From: an uncultured Nocardiaceae bacterium
GTDB taxonomy: Bacteria; Actinomycetota; Actinomycetes; Mycobacteriales; Mycobacteriaceae
Assembly: GCA_936936565.1 (NCBI GenBank)
Contig: CAKZIX010000193.1
Location: 1-20,325 of the forward strand
Length of the DNA stretch: 20,325 nucleotides
Direction: 5' to 3'
The first letter of the stretch is position 1. Each line of letters opens with the position of its first letter. Shown piece after piece: positions 14,184 to 20,239 of the stretch. The position numbers and the translations under genes were made by a program. Below the pieces are notes generated by a model. The model ran no database searches, was not told the origin of the DNA, and was given only the letters and a program-made list of their open reading frames with translations.

Positions 14184-14485
14184 CAGAACTCGCCCTTACT
14201 CGGCGCGAACGGGTCGACCGGGGTGCTGGGCTCGTCGAGCACCGGCACTGCGATCGTGACAACTTGGAGCGCAACGACTTTCGCCGCTGCGAACGCATCG
14301 CTAAGCCCAAGGTCGCTCGCGGCCCCGCGCAGCTCGCGCAGCTTGCCCTCGGCCCTGTCGACGGAGTCGAAGGTCAGCAATTCCTCGCCGCCGTCGAATT
14401 TCGACACCGGGCCGACACCGCGGTACCACCGCTCGCCGGGCAGGAGGATCGCCCAGTGCTTCCACTGAATTTGCAGCGATTTCAC
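14183..14485 (-). CDS. Hypothetical protein
   Basis: A 100-residue product starting VKSLQIQWKHWAILLPGERW, with a helical middle (DRAEGKLRELRGAASDLGLS) and a proline-rich end. GTG at 14485 overlaps the upstream stop as GTGA. No family is recognised. Confidence 0.68.
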   Translation of the reverse strand: MKSLQIQWKHWAILLPGERWYRGVGPVSKFDGGEELLTFDSVDRAEGKLRELRGAASDLGLSDAFAAAKVVALQVVTIAVPVLDEPSTPVDPFAPSKGEF

Positions 14486-14637
14486 CGCGCCACCGCCAAC
14501 CCGGCGCGCTGCCACTGGCCGGCCACGGCGGCGTATTCGCCCTCGTAGGCCGCGGCGATCTCCTCGGCGACGCGCGCGCGTAGGTCGGCGCGGATCTGGG
14601 CGACGGTCTTGCCTCCGTCGCGCTTGCGATGCTTCAT
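14482..14637 (-). CDS. Small basic hypothetical protein
   Basis: A 51-residue product with a basic start (MKHRKRDGGK) and an amphipathic helix (VAQIRADLRARVAEEIAAAY). ATG at 14637 has AGGGAG seven bases upstream, so it can initiate independently after the hairpin-containing gap. No family is recognised. Confidence 0.68.
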   Translation of the reverse strand: MKHRKRDGGKTVAQIRADLRARVAEEIAAAYEGEYAAVAGQWQRAGLAVAR

Positions 14638-14707
14638 GGAATACTCCCTCTCGGATTCGTAGCTGGATTCCGGCCCGTCGGGATGGACCCCCGGCGGGCC
14701 ACCTGCG

Positions 14708-15016
14708 TCAGTGGGGGTTGGTGGCGGGCCCGCCATCCCCGGCGGGCCCGCGGTAGCCGGACGCGGGATAAGGCGCCGCGTCCGGTGTCTGTGACAGGCG
14801 GTCGTACTCGTCGGCCGCCTGACGGAGGAGTGCGGCAATGGCCGCGTCCGGCACGATGTCCATGCAGGTGCCGCACATGCAGTTGGCGCCGCGCATCGAG
14901 ACGATGGTCAGGTCGCTCTCGCCCGGACGGTCAGGGTTGACGCCGACGACCAGGACCGCGGTCGCGTACGGAATCGCGGCAGCGAGCGTCCGCATGGCGT
15001 CGGCGTGGTCGCTCAT
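14708..15016 (-). CDS. Hypothetical protein with CMCGTC motif
   Basis: A 102-residue product. The first half is a small alpha/beta segment (ATAVLVVGVNPDRPG, LTIVSMRGANCMCGTCMD) with a cysteine cluster near residues 46-51, followed by a helix (AIAALLRQAADEYDRLS) and a glycine/proline-rich tail encoded by a strong inverted repeat. ATG at 15016 overlaps the stop of the small membrane gene as ATGA. No family is recognised. Confidence 0.7.
   Translation of the reverse strand: MSDHADAMRTLAAAIPYATAVLVVGVNPDRPGESDLTIVSMRGANCMCGTCMDIVPDAAIAALLRQAADEYDRLSQTPDAAPYPASGYRGPAGDGGPATNPH
14724..14751. repeat. Perfect GC-rich inverted repeat (hairpin)
   Basis: GCGGGCCCGCC and GGCGGGCCCGC form 11-base perfect arms around a six-base loop. 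Each arm is itself largely self-complementary. It lies in the 3' end of the gene ending at 14708, next to the only sizeable gap (70 bases) in this part of the operon. It lacks a T-run, so it would act as a stall or processing site more than as an intrinsic terminator. Confidence 0.6.
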
Positions 15017-15174
15017 CGCGCACCGACCAGGAGCGCGGCGGCCAAGACGATGCCGAAGACCCACGCGCCGAAGACCCAGAGCACGAAGCGGGCGGCGTTC
15101 CGGGATGCGATCGCTTCGCGAATGAGCGCCTCACGAATGATCTCGTCACGCTGCTCGTGCAGCGGCTTGGTCAC
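15013..15174 (-). CDS. Small membrane protein
   Basis: A 53-residue product found by following the overlapping stops. It begins VTKPLHEQRDEIIREALIRE and then has one membrane segment, FVLWVFGAWVFGIVLAAALL, near the C-terminus. GTG at 15174 overlaps the upstream stop as GTGA, and its TGA overlaps the next ATG. A charged cytoplasmic helix before a C-terminal membrane anchor is suggested. No family is recognised. Confidence 0.7.
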   Translation of the reverse strand: MTKPLHEQRDEIIREALIREAIASRNAARFVLWVFGAWVFGIVLAAALLVGAR

Positions 15175-15779
15175 GACCGCCCCCGATCCGCCGCCGGGGA
15201 GGATGAGGACTCCCCGGCGACGGTGGGCACTCCTACGCTGAGATCGCCAGATTCACCAGCGCAAGGAGAAGTTTCATGGAGATCAACGCCGCCGAGATTC
15301 GCCGCAAGGCCGCCCTGCTGCCGCCAGAACTCGACCTCAGCAAGCAGTTCCTCAACCGTATGGCTGAGCTTTTCGAGGACACCGACCCGGAGGACTTCGG
15401 CGCGCGACTTCGGGGCATCGCCGACGAGCTGGTCATCGTCACCACAAGCCTCGATCTTCGGCTCGCCAAGCTCGAACACCCAAGGGGGCCCAGCCGCGTA
15501 TAGGCGGCCCAGCGCTCCGAGGCCAGTCACTCGGCCCAGCCAGTCGAGCATCTCGACGTTGGCGTCGCGCACCGTCTGGTCGATGGTCTTCCTCGGAGGC
15601 CAGGCGGTCGCGCGCACGTCGGCATCCGCCCACTTCTTGGAGCGCTCCACAGCGTTGGCAAGGCCCGCGACGGCATACTTGGCCGCTAGTTCATCGCGGG
15701 CAGTTAGCGCCGCCTCGATCTCCTCGCGCACGATCGCCCGGATCTCGGCCCGCTGCGCGTCGGTGAGGTGCTCGTACAT
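15171..15779 (-). CDS. Hypothetical protein (operon strand)
   Basis: A 202-residue product. Residues 1-92 are clearly protein-like (MYEHLTDAQRAEIRAIVREE, ARDELAAKYAVAGLANAVER). The ATG at 15779 has GGAG upstream; a GTG at 15785 overlapping the previous stop is an alternative. Residues 93-202 lie opposite a plus-strand ORF at 15276-15503 and end in a serine-rich, low-complexity tail, so the distal part is less certain. The stop overlaps the next start as GTGA, which supports the full frame. No family is recognised. Confidence 0.62.
   Translation of the reverse strand: MYEHLTDAQRAEIRAIVREEIEAALTARDELAAKYAVAGLANAVERSKKWADADVRATAWPPRKTIDQTVRDANVEMLDWLGRVTGLGALGRLYAAGPPWVFELGEPKIEACGDDDQLVGDAPKSRAEVLRVGVLEKLSHTVEELLAEVEFWRQQGGLAANLGGVDLHETSPCAGESGDLSVGVPTVAGESSSSPAADRGRS
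15276..15503 (+). CDS. Antisense small ORF with strong ribosome binding site
   Basis: A 75-residue plus-strand frame inside the minus-strand operon. AAGGAG lies seven bases before its ATG, as good as any site in the window. The product is a plausible amphipathic helical protein (EIRRKAALLPPELDLSKQFL, ARLRGIADELVIVTTSLDLR). Its codon third positions face the first positions of the minus-strand gene, a register that makes chance antisense ORFs common in GC-rich DNA. No clear promoter was found. It may be a real antisense gene, or the real gene at this spot with the minus-strand tail being the shadow. Confidence 0.42.
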   Translation: MEINAAEIRRKAALLPPELDLSKQFLNRMAELFEDTDPEDFGARLRGIADELVIVTTSLDLRLAKLEHPRGPSRV

Positions 15780-15781
15780 GC

Positions 15782-15880
15782 TCACCACTCCGCCCAGAAC
15801 ATCAGCGGCGCCGTGAAGCGCACCAGCGGCAGCGGGGCCGGGTGGATGAATTGCTCGAGCAGGGTGCGCAAGACGGTCAT
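15782..15880 (-). CDS. Very small hydrophobic protein
   Basis: A 32-residue product, MTVLRTLLEQFIHPAPLPLV and then RFTAPLMFWAEW. It starts at an ATG overlapping the upstream stop (ATGA), and its stop overlaps or abuts the next start. It fills a 100-base gap that would otherwise be unexplained. It could be a membrane-active peptide or a leader used only for coupling. Confidence 0.5.
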   Translation of the reverse strand: MTVLRTLLEQFIHPAPLPLVRFTAPLMFWAEW

Positions 15881-16089
15881 GCTGCACCGCCGACCCGCGC
15901 GGCTTGTGCGGCTTCACGCAATCGGCGAACCCGCGACGCGCGCATGATTCGTACGAACGGTGCCATGTCGCCGGGCTGGAAGTGCTTGCGCTGCTCGGCA
16001 ATCCACGCTTCGAGTTCGGCCTGTTCCTTCGCCTGACGTGCGGCGGCACGCTGCTCCGGGGTCGGACGGCCGGTGCGGGTCTTGGTCAT
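15877..16089 (-). CDS. Small basic helical protein
   Basis: A 70-residue product, rich in arginine and alanine (TPEQRAAARQAKEQAELEAW, RIMRASRVRRLREAAQAA). It is probably two basic helices and may bind nucleic acid. The ATG at 16089 overlaps the XRE gene's stop as ATGA, so the two are coupled. No family is recognised. Confidence 0.7.
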   Translation of the reverse strand: MTKTRTGRPTPEQRAAARQAKEQAELEAWIAEQRKHFQPGDMAPFVRIMRASRVRRLREAAQAARVGGAA

Positions 16090-16334
16090 GCCGACCTCCG
16101 GCCAGAGAGCAGGCCCAGCGCTGAGCGCAGGAATTGAACCGGGTCGGCGTCAAGTACGTCGAGAACGGCGAGCAACTGGTCGACGCGCGCGGGGGCGCCC
16201 TCGGCTTCGATCCGAGCCAGCGTGCGCACTGACATTCCAGCTTGTGGCGCCACGTCCTCTCGGCTCATTCGCCGCTCGGCACGGAGGCCGCGGAGCTTGC
16301 TGGCGATCGCCTGGTTGATGTCTTCGGTCTGCAC
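16086..16334 (-). CDS. XRE-family regulator, first gene of leftward operon
   Basis: An 82-residue product with a lambda-repressor-type HTH near residues 11-65: ASKLRGLRAERRMSREDVAP, then AGMSVRTLARIEAEGAPARV. The size is that of a Cro-like single-domain regulator. GTG at 16334 lies only eight bases downstream of a plausible -10 element, so the message is probably leaderless. It is the promoter-proximal gene of the early operon, and its promoter contains a perfect 16-base palindrome. Feedback control of the early operon is the likely job, by analogy with Cro or CI. Confidence 0.88.
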   Translation of the reverse strand: MQTEDINQAIASKLRGLRAERRMSREDVAPQAGMSVRTLARIEAEGAPARVDQLLAVLDVLDADPVQFLRSALGLLSGRRSA

Positions 16335-16341
16335 ACCCCCA

Positions 16342-16371
16342 AGCTAACAAGTCAGATCTGACTTCTGTCAA
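16342..16371 (-). promoter_or_regulatory. Leftward early promoter
   Basis: On the minus strand TTGACA (16371-16366) is followed after 18 bases by TTAGCT (16347-16342). The predicted start falls at about 16335, at or next to the GTG at 16334, which implies a leaderless transcript. The spacer is almost filled by the perfect operator palindrome at 16349-16364, so a bound repressor would block polymerase. Confidence 0.6.
16349..16364. promoter_or_regulatory. Operator O1 (perfect 16-base palindrome)
   Basis: AAGTCAGATCTGACTT is exactly self-complementary and lies between the -35 and -10 elements of the leftward promoter. The GTCAGATYTGAC core recurs at 16432-16447. Confidence 0.72.
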
Positions 16372-16386
16372 GTCGTATCTGAACTT
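16370..16386. promoter_or_regulatory. Degenerate operator O2
   Basis: AAGTcgtatctgaACTT keeps the outer arms and one ATCTGA half-site of O1. Its centre is about 21 bases from that of O1, two helical turns, which suits cooperative dimer binding. Confidence 0.4.
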
Positions 16387-16431
16387 CGGCGCGTCATATG
16401 AGAGTTTGCATCATTGCCAAGTGTTGCAAAG

Positions 16432-16457
16432 TGGTCAGATTTGACCAATTATTGGTC
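16432..16457. promoter_or_regulatory. Operator O3 and overlapping palindrome at rightward start
   Basis: TGGTCAGATTTGACCA (16432-16447) is a near-perfect palindrome sharing the O1 core. It overlaps GACCAATTATTGGTC (16443-16457), a 7+1+7 inverted repeat ending two bases before the GTG of the rightward XRE gene. A possible -35 TTGCAA (16424-16429) lies just before. The gene's lack of a ribosome binding site suggests another leaderless start under direct repression. Confidence 0.6.
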
Positions 16458-16459
16458 TC

Positions 16460-16690
16460 GTGAGTCCTCTTGAGAAGGCCATGGCGGATGAGCTGGTAGC
16501 CATCCGCCACAAACGCAGGCTCACCCGCCCAGAGCTATCCCAGCTGACCGGATTGAGCGTAAGCACGATTCAACGACTGGAGAACGCACAGACCGCGATG
16601 TCAATGACGCAACTGCGCGACATCTGCCGAGCGCTCGACGTGTCACCCCGCTGGTTCGTCGATGCGGTCCTCAGTGAAATCGGCGAATAG
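16460..16690 (+). CDS. XRE-family regulator, rightward
   Basis: A 76-residue product with an HTH: AMADELVAIRHKRRLTRPEL, then TGLSVSTIQRLENAQTAMSM, with a C-terminal helix DICRALDVSPRWFVDAVLSE. GTG at 16460 is chosen because it directly follows the operator/promoter with no ribosome binding site, as expected for a leaderless message; an ATG at 16481 is possible. It diverges from the leftward XRE gene across shared operators, the standard CI/Cro arrangement. Its last 48 bases overlap the 3' end of a converging minus-strand gene. Confidence 0.87.
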   Translation: MSPLEKAMADELVAIRHKRRLTRPELSQLTGLSVSTIQRLENAQTAMSMTQLRDICRALDVSPRWFVDAVLSEIGE

Positions 16691-16897
16691 CGAATACGGA
16701 TCAGCGCCGATCCACACTGCTGCCCGGATCAGCTCCGCGGCACTGAGCTGCCGCGCGAGGGCGCGTGCTCGCATGGATTCGTCGTCGCAGTCCAGTATTG
16801 CGGCCAATGGCGCCGTATCCCGCTCAAGCAGCGCTCGACAAAGGTCTTCGTCCCCACCAATCTTCACGAACTCAGTTCTAACCGACAATCCCGACAC
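16643..16897 (-). CDS. Small unknown gene divergent from the XRE-TPR-like regulator
   Basis: An 84-residue product (DEDLCRALLERDTAPLAAIL, ARALARQLSAAELIRAAVWI, GADPYSLFADFTED). It is acidic and helical; the QLSAAELIRAAVWIGADPYS stretch faintly resembles an HTH. GTG at 16897 is the best start; the frame is open to 16999 but that would run into the divergent gene. It converges with the small rightward XRE gene (48-base overlap) and diverges from the larger regulator, sharing the operators at 16907-16952. No family is recognised. An antirepressor or partner of the regulator is possible but unproven. Confidence 0.6.
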   Translation of the reverse strand: MSGLSVRTEFVKIGGDEDLCRALLERDTAPLAAILDCDDESMRARALARQLSAAELIRAAVWIGADPYSLFADFTEDRIDEPAG

Positions 16898-16906
16898 ATA
16901 GCCACC

Positions 16907-16952
16907 CAGTTGCCAAACTGGCACACCCCAAGCGGGGCAGTTGCCATATTGG
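16907..16952. promoter_or_regulatory. Paired operators A and B between divergent genes
   Basis: CAGTTGCCAAACTGG (16907-16921) and CAGTTGCCATATTGG (16938-16952) match at 13 of 15 bases and are 31 bases apart, three helical turns. The first contains TGCCAaacTGGCA. They lie between the start of the minus-strand small gene and the start of the plus-strand regulator. The motif is unrelated to the GTCAGATYTGAC operators. Confidence 0.6.
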
Positions 16953-16978
16953 AAACTTCCCGCGAAGGACGTGCGCCA

Positions 16979-18205
16979 ATGACCAAATGGGGTGTACAAC
17001 TCGCCCGGCTTCGAGAGCGGCGAGGCCTCACGCAGGGAGAACTGGCGAAACTCGTGTCCGTCGACCGGCCCTATCTCAGTCGCATCGAGTCCGGCCAGCG
17101 CAACGCCCCTGGGCAGCTAGTCGCGGCGTGCGACCGGGCACTCGAGGCGGGTGGCGAACTTATACTCGCCCACGCCAGTAGCGTCTACGGGTGTGCCAAC
17201 TTGGCACATTCGACCTCCAATGATGGCGTGGCCGCTGACGGCGGCGGATCATCGGAGTACGTGGACAGACGCGCTTTCCTTGCAGCCCTCACCGGCACCG
17301 CAATTGCCGGTGCCGCCGGTTTGCTGTCCGATCACACCGACCAAGTCGCTCACTTCCACCGCATCCGTGTCGAAATGGGCGACGCCGACGATCTGATCGG
17401 CGCTCGCGCTCTCGTACCGCGCGGAACAGCGCAAATCCAGAAGATCGACAGCATCATCCGCGCCGACAAGGCGCAACCTGGGCTAGACGTACTTCACGCC
17501 GAGTTGCATGAGTTCATGGCATGGCTTCACCAGGATCAGCGGGATTGGACCGGCGCGAACGCCTGGTCCGACCGCGCGCTGCACCTCGCCATAGCGTCAG
17601 GGGACGCCAATGTCGTTGCCCACGTGCTCGCACGCAAGGCACACATCGCAGGAGACCGGGGAGACGGCCGTGAGACCGTCCAGTTCGCGCACGCGGCAGT
17701 CAATGCGGCCCCAGAAGGCTGCTACCTATCCGGCATCGCATTGGCCCACGGCGCACATGGTCACGCCCTTCTCGGCGACCATGTTGAGGCCGAACGCTGG
17801 TACGAGCGCGCCTACGCCATGGCGCCCGAGACCGCCGATTTGTCCGTCCGGTGGGGGCGCTGGCTGGACCACTCCTACATCAACGTCCATCGCGCGCGCA
17901 GCTTAGCTGCACTCGGCAACCACGCCGCCGCCGCTCCCGTCTTCGACCGAACCGTCGCAGGCTTCCCGGACCGTTTCGCGCGAGACAAAGCCGTATACCT
18001 CGTGCGGTCCGCCCTCGCGCACGCCGGCGCTGGCGACCCGGAGCGTGCCGCCGCGATCGGCACAAAGGCCGTCACCGTCGGCGCGAGCACAGGATCGGCG
18101 CGCATCGCGCATGGCCTCCAGGTGTTGCGGACGCGATTGGAGCCTGCACGCAACACGCGTGCAGTTGTCGACTTTCGCGATTCGCTGCGCGCAGTCAGCG
18201 TTTAG
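16979..18205 (+). CDS. XRE regulator with long helical (TPR-like) C-terminus
   Basis: A 408-residue product. The HTH is at 5-50: GVQLARLRERRGLTQGELAK, then VDRPYLSRIESGQRNAPGQL. Residues 96-118 (DRRAFLAALTGTAIAGAAGL) are the internal Tat-like segment found in many actinobacterial XRE regulators; being internal, it is not an export signal. Residues 170-395 are repeating helices of TPR type (WTGANAWSDRALHLAIASGD, HALLGDHVEAERWYERAYAM, HAGAGDPERAAAIGTKAVTV), likely sensing a ligand or peptide. ATG at 16979 has GAAGGA upstream. This is a host-type regulator, possibly the lysogeny controller or a captured host gene. Operators lie upstream and inside the gene. Confidence 0.85.
   Translation: MTKWGVQLARLRERRGLTQGELAKLVSVDRPYLSRIESGQRNAPGQLVAACDRALEAGGELILAHASSVYGCANLAHSTSNDGVAADGGGSSEYVDRRAFLAALTGTAIAGAAGLLSDHTDQVAHFHRIRVEMGDADDLIGARALVPRGTAQIQKIDSIIRADKAQPGLDVLHAELHEFMAWLHQDQRDWTGANAWSDRALHLAIASGDANVVAHVLARKAHIAGDRGDGRETVQFAHAAVNAAPEGCYLSGIALAHGAHGHALLGDHVEAERWYERAYAMAPETADLSVRWGRWLDHSYINVHRARSLAALGNHAAAAPVFDRTVAGFPDRFARDKAVYLVRSALAHAGAGDPERAAAIGTKAVTVGASTGSARIAHGLQVLRTRLEPARNTRAVVDFRDSLRAVSV
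17192..17208. promoter_or_regulatory. Intragenic operator C (perfect palindrome)
   Basis: TGTGCCAACTTGGCACA is a perfect 8+1+8 inverted repeat within the regulator's own coding region, about 213 bases after its start. It shares the GCCAA-n-TGGC core with site A. It could be an auxiliary operator for looping with A and B. Confidence 0.55.
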
Positions 18206-18263
18206 CTGATACAACATCGCTGGGCCGGGAAACATCACCATTCGATAACGGGGGCAATCTGCC

Positions 18264-18833
18264 ATGTCGTACCCACAACCGCCGCAGGGCCAGCCATACG
18301 GAGCGCCCTACGGGCCGCCGCAACAGCATCCGCCGAAGAAGCGGAAGTTGTGGCCGTGGATCTTGATCGGTGCGCTCATTCTGATGTGCGGCGGGTGCTT
18401 CGGCGTCGTCGCAATGGGCGTAGACAAGGCCGACGAGGCTGTCGACGCGGCCCTAACCAGCATCGCGTCTGCCACCGCGCAGGCGCCGGCGCCCGGCAAT
18501 GCGACGGAGGCGCCCGCCGCGTCGCCGCCTCCGCTGACAGCAGCTCCGCCGAGCGGCAAGGGCAAGCAGGTCAAGTACGAAATCATCTCCGACGCAACCG
18601 AACTGAACTCCGTGACCTACTTCGACGCGAACTCCGAACTGCAAACGGAGTCGAGCGCGTCGGCGCCGTGGTCCAAGACCGTGACGAATCAGAGCACCTA
18701 CGCCATCGTCGGGCTGGGCGCGCAAACAACAGGAACGTCGGTGACCTGCCGCATCACGGTCGACGGGAAAGTCAAGGACGAGAAGACATCCCGAGGCAAG
18801 TTCGCCGTCGTGAATTGCAGCGGCACCGCCTGA
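18264..18833 (+). CDS. MmpS-like membrane protein
   Basis: A 189-residue product. The N-terminus is cytoplasmic and rich in proline, glutamine and tyrosine (MSYPQPPQGQPYGAPYGPPQ), then KKRK, one membrane segment (WPWILIGALILMCGGCFGVV, 30-49), an alanine/proline linker, and an external beta domain (VKYEIISDATELNSVTYFDA, ASAPWSKTVT, VTCRITVDGKVKDEKTSRGK). The C-terminal pattern matches the MmpS/transport-accessory family of Mycobacteriales. Next to an integrase and regulators, such proteins are often lysogeny-expressed and may change the cell surface or exclude other phages. A weak GGGGG site precedes the ATG. Confidence 0.8.
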   Translation: MSYPQPPQGQPYGAPYGPPQQHPPKKRKLWPWILIGALILMCGGCFGVVAMGVDKADEAVDAALTSIASATAQAPAPGNATEAPAASPPPLTAAPPSGKGKQVKYEIISDATELNSVTYFDANSELQTESSASAPWSKTVTNQSTYAIVGLGAQTTGTSVTCRITVDGKVKDEKTSRGKFAVVNCSGTA

Positions 18834-18863
18834 GGCGCGGGCTAAGGGGACCCGTACTTTTTC
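18826..18863 (+). terminator. Possible terminator of the MmpS-like gene
   Basis: CGCCtgaGGCG (18827-18837) spans the stop codon. A second short stem, CGGG/CCCG (18837-18854), is followed by TTTTT at 18858-18862. The stems are short, so this is a weak candidate. A stronger hairpin without a T-run (GTGGGCC-CGGT-GGCCCAC) lies at 18887-18904 inside the converging integrase gene. Confidence 0.3.
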
Positions 18864-20233
18864 GCCTCGACATCGACACCGATCCCGTGGGCCCGGTGGC
18901 CCACGCGGTTGATGGTCACGGCCACAGTCGAGCGAACGGCGTCGCGCTTCGCCGCGATGTCCATGGCATCCCATTCGGCGCGGATGTCGCCGGCATTGGC
19001 GAGGCGTGCCACTGCCGGCGGCATCACACGCGATGTCGCGCGCGCCCGAATCTCGGAAATTTGCGCCTCGATGTCGGCTTCGATGCGGCCGAGCATTCTC
19101 GTTGAGATATCTCCCCGGCTCGCTGCGATCGCATACTCGTCGAGGCGAGCCTCGAGCTCGACGATCGTCGGGCCGCCGAGCGCGGGCGCGTCATCCTCGA
19201 TGGGTGCGAATACCTCGGCCAGCGCATCGGCATCCTGCGCCAGCTTGAGCAGTAGCTCGGTGACGTACAGATCCACCTTCCGGCGCGACCTGCCGATGTG
19301 CCCGAACTCGCACACATAGGCGTCGTAGGGCTCCGTGCGACGCACGACGGGCAATTTGCATACTCCACAGATCGCAATGCGCGACAGGAGGTACTTGGGT
19401 GCGGTGCCGCGATGCGTGACACGATTGGGGTCGTTCAGGATCGCGCACACCGCGTTGTGGTCGGCCATCGAAATCAGCGCCTCCCAGGTGCCCTCTCGCG
19501 CGATCGCGTTCTTGTGCACGCGATATCCCGCGTACGTCGGACTCTTGAGCATGCGGCTGAGGTGGGGTTGCTGCCATCGCGCGCCGGATGCCTTTCGCGC
19601 TCCGGGGCTCTCATTCATCCAGCGAGTCAGCGCAGCCAGCGATTCGCCGTCGAGGAACCGTCGGACGAGCTCGCGGAAGATCGGCGCCTGCACTGGGTGC
19701 GGCACGCGCGCGATCGGCTCGCCCGACTTCGGGTCGCGCACGCGCTCATAGCCCCACGGGAGCTTGCCGTGCGGGCGACCGGCCTCCAGGTTGCGGGCAT
19801 GCCCCGCGGCGATCCGCTTCGCGATCTTCTCGCCTTCGTTCTCGGCGAGCAGGGCGTCGAGCCCCGTCCTGAATCGGTCGTCGCCGTCGGCCAGGTCGAA
19901 TGTCTGCCCGTTGTAGTGCAGATAGGCGCCACGGCCCGCGAGTAACTCGCGCAGCTCGACATACACCTTGAGGTCACGCTGCGCGCGGTCGCTGTCACGG
20001 ATTACGACTACGTCGCCGGATTGGACAACCTCGGCCAACTGCGCGAACCCTTCACGCTGTTTGCGCGCGAACCGCGTGGCCGAGCGGTCGTTGTCGCTCA
20101 GCACCATGCCGACGGGCCAATCGTTCTGCTCACATACGTTGCGCGCCAACGCTTCTTGAGCCGTAACGGACTTGAACCGCTTGTGCGGATCCTTAGACAC
20201 CCGTACGTAGATGATCGCGCGGCGAATCTTCAT
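18842..20233 (-). CDS. int: Large serine integrase
   Basis: A 463-residue product. The catalytic domain starts with IIYVRVSKD, with the nucleophile S13 and R11. QEALARNVCE and DSDRAQRDLKVYVELRELL (about 80-99) follow, then the long helix E (ENEGEKIAKRIAAGHARN). The recombinase domain comes next (GKLPWGYERV, MNESPGARKASGARWQQPHL), then a zinc ribbon (CGVCKLPVV and YVCEFGH) with an inserted coiled coil (IVELEARLDEYAIAASRGD). This is the phage integrase architecture, which joins attP and attB without host factors. It is convergent with the MmpS-like gene, an eight-base gap apart. The ATG at 20233 lacks an obvious ribosome binding site. Confidence 0.95.
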   Translation of the reverse strand: MKIRRAIIYVRVSKDPHKRFKSVTAQEALARNVCEQNDWPVGMVLSDNDRSATRFARKQREGFAQLAEVVQSGDVVVIRDSDRAQRDLKVYVELRELLAGRGAYLHYNGQTFDLADGDDRFRTGLDALLAENEGEKIAKRIAAGHARNLEAGRPHGKLPWGYERVRDPKSGEPIARVPHPVQAPIFRELVRRFLDGESLAALTRWMNESPGARKASGARWQQPHLSRMLKSPTYAGYRVHKNAIAREGTWEALISMADHNAVCAILNDPNRVTHRGTAPKYLLSRIAICGVCKLPVVRRTEPYDAYVCEFGHIGRSRRKVDLYVTELLLKLAQDADALAEVFAPIEDDAPALGGPTIVELEARLDEYAIAASRGDISTRMLGRIEADIEAQISEIRARATSRVMPPAVARLANAGDIRAEWDAMDIAAKRDAVRSTVAVTINRVGHRAHGIGVDVEAKKYGSP

Positions 20234-20239
20234 AGGGCA

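Noticed and set aside
16979..17335. Tat signal peptide in the large XRE regulator (DRRAFLAALTGTAIAGAAGL)
   Set aside because: It is internal, after a cytoplasmic HTH domain, and is a known feature of actinobacterial XRE regulators, so export is unlikely.
18887..18904. Perfect hairpin GTGGGCC-CGGT-GGCCCAC as an intrinsic terminator
   Set aside because: It has no T-run and lies inside the integrase coding region; it may affect the MmpS-like transcript but cannot be called a terminator.
18350..19105. Plus-strand ORF spanning the MmpS-like gene and the integrase end
   Set aside because: It crosses two well-supported genes in the wrong frames and is arginine-rich.
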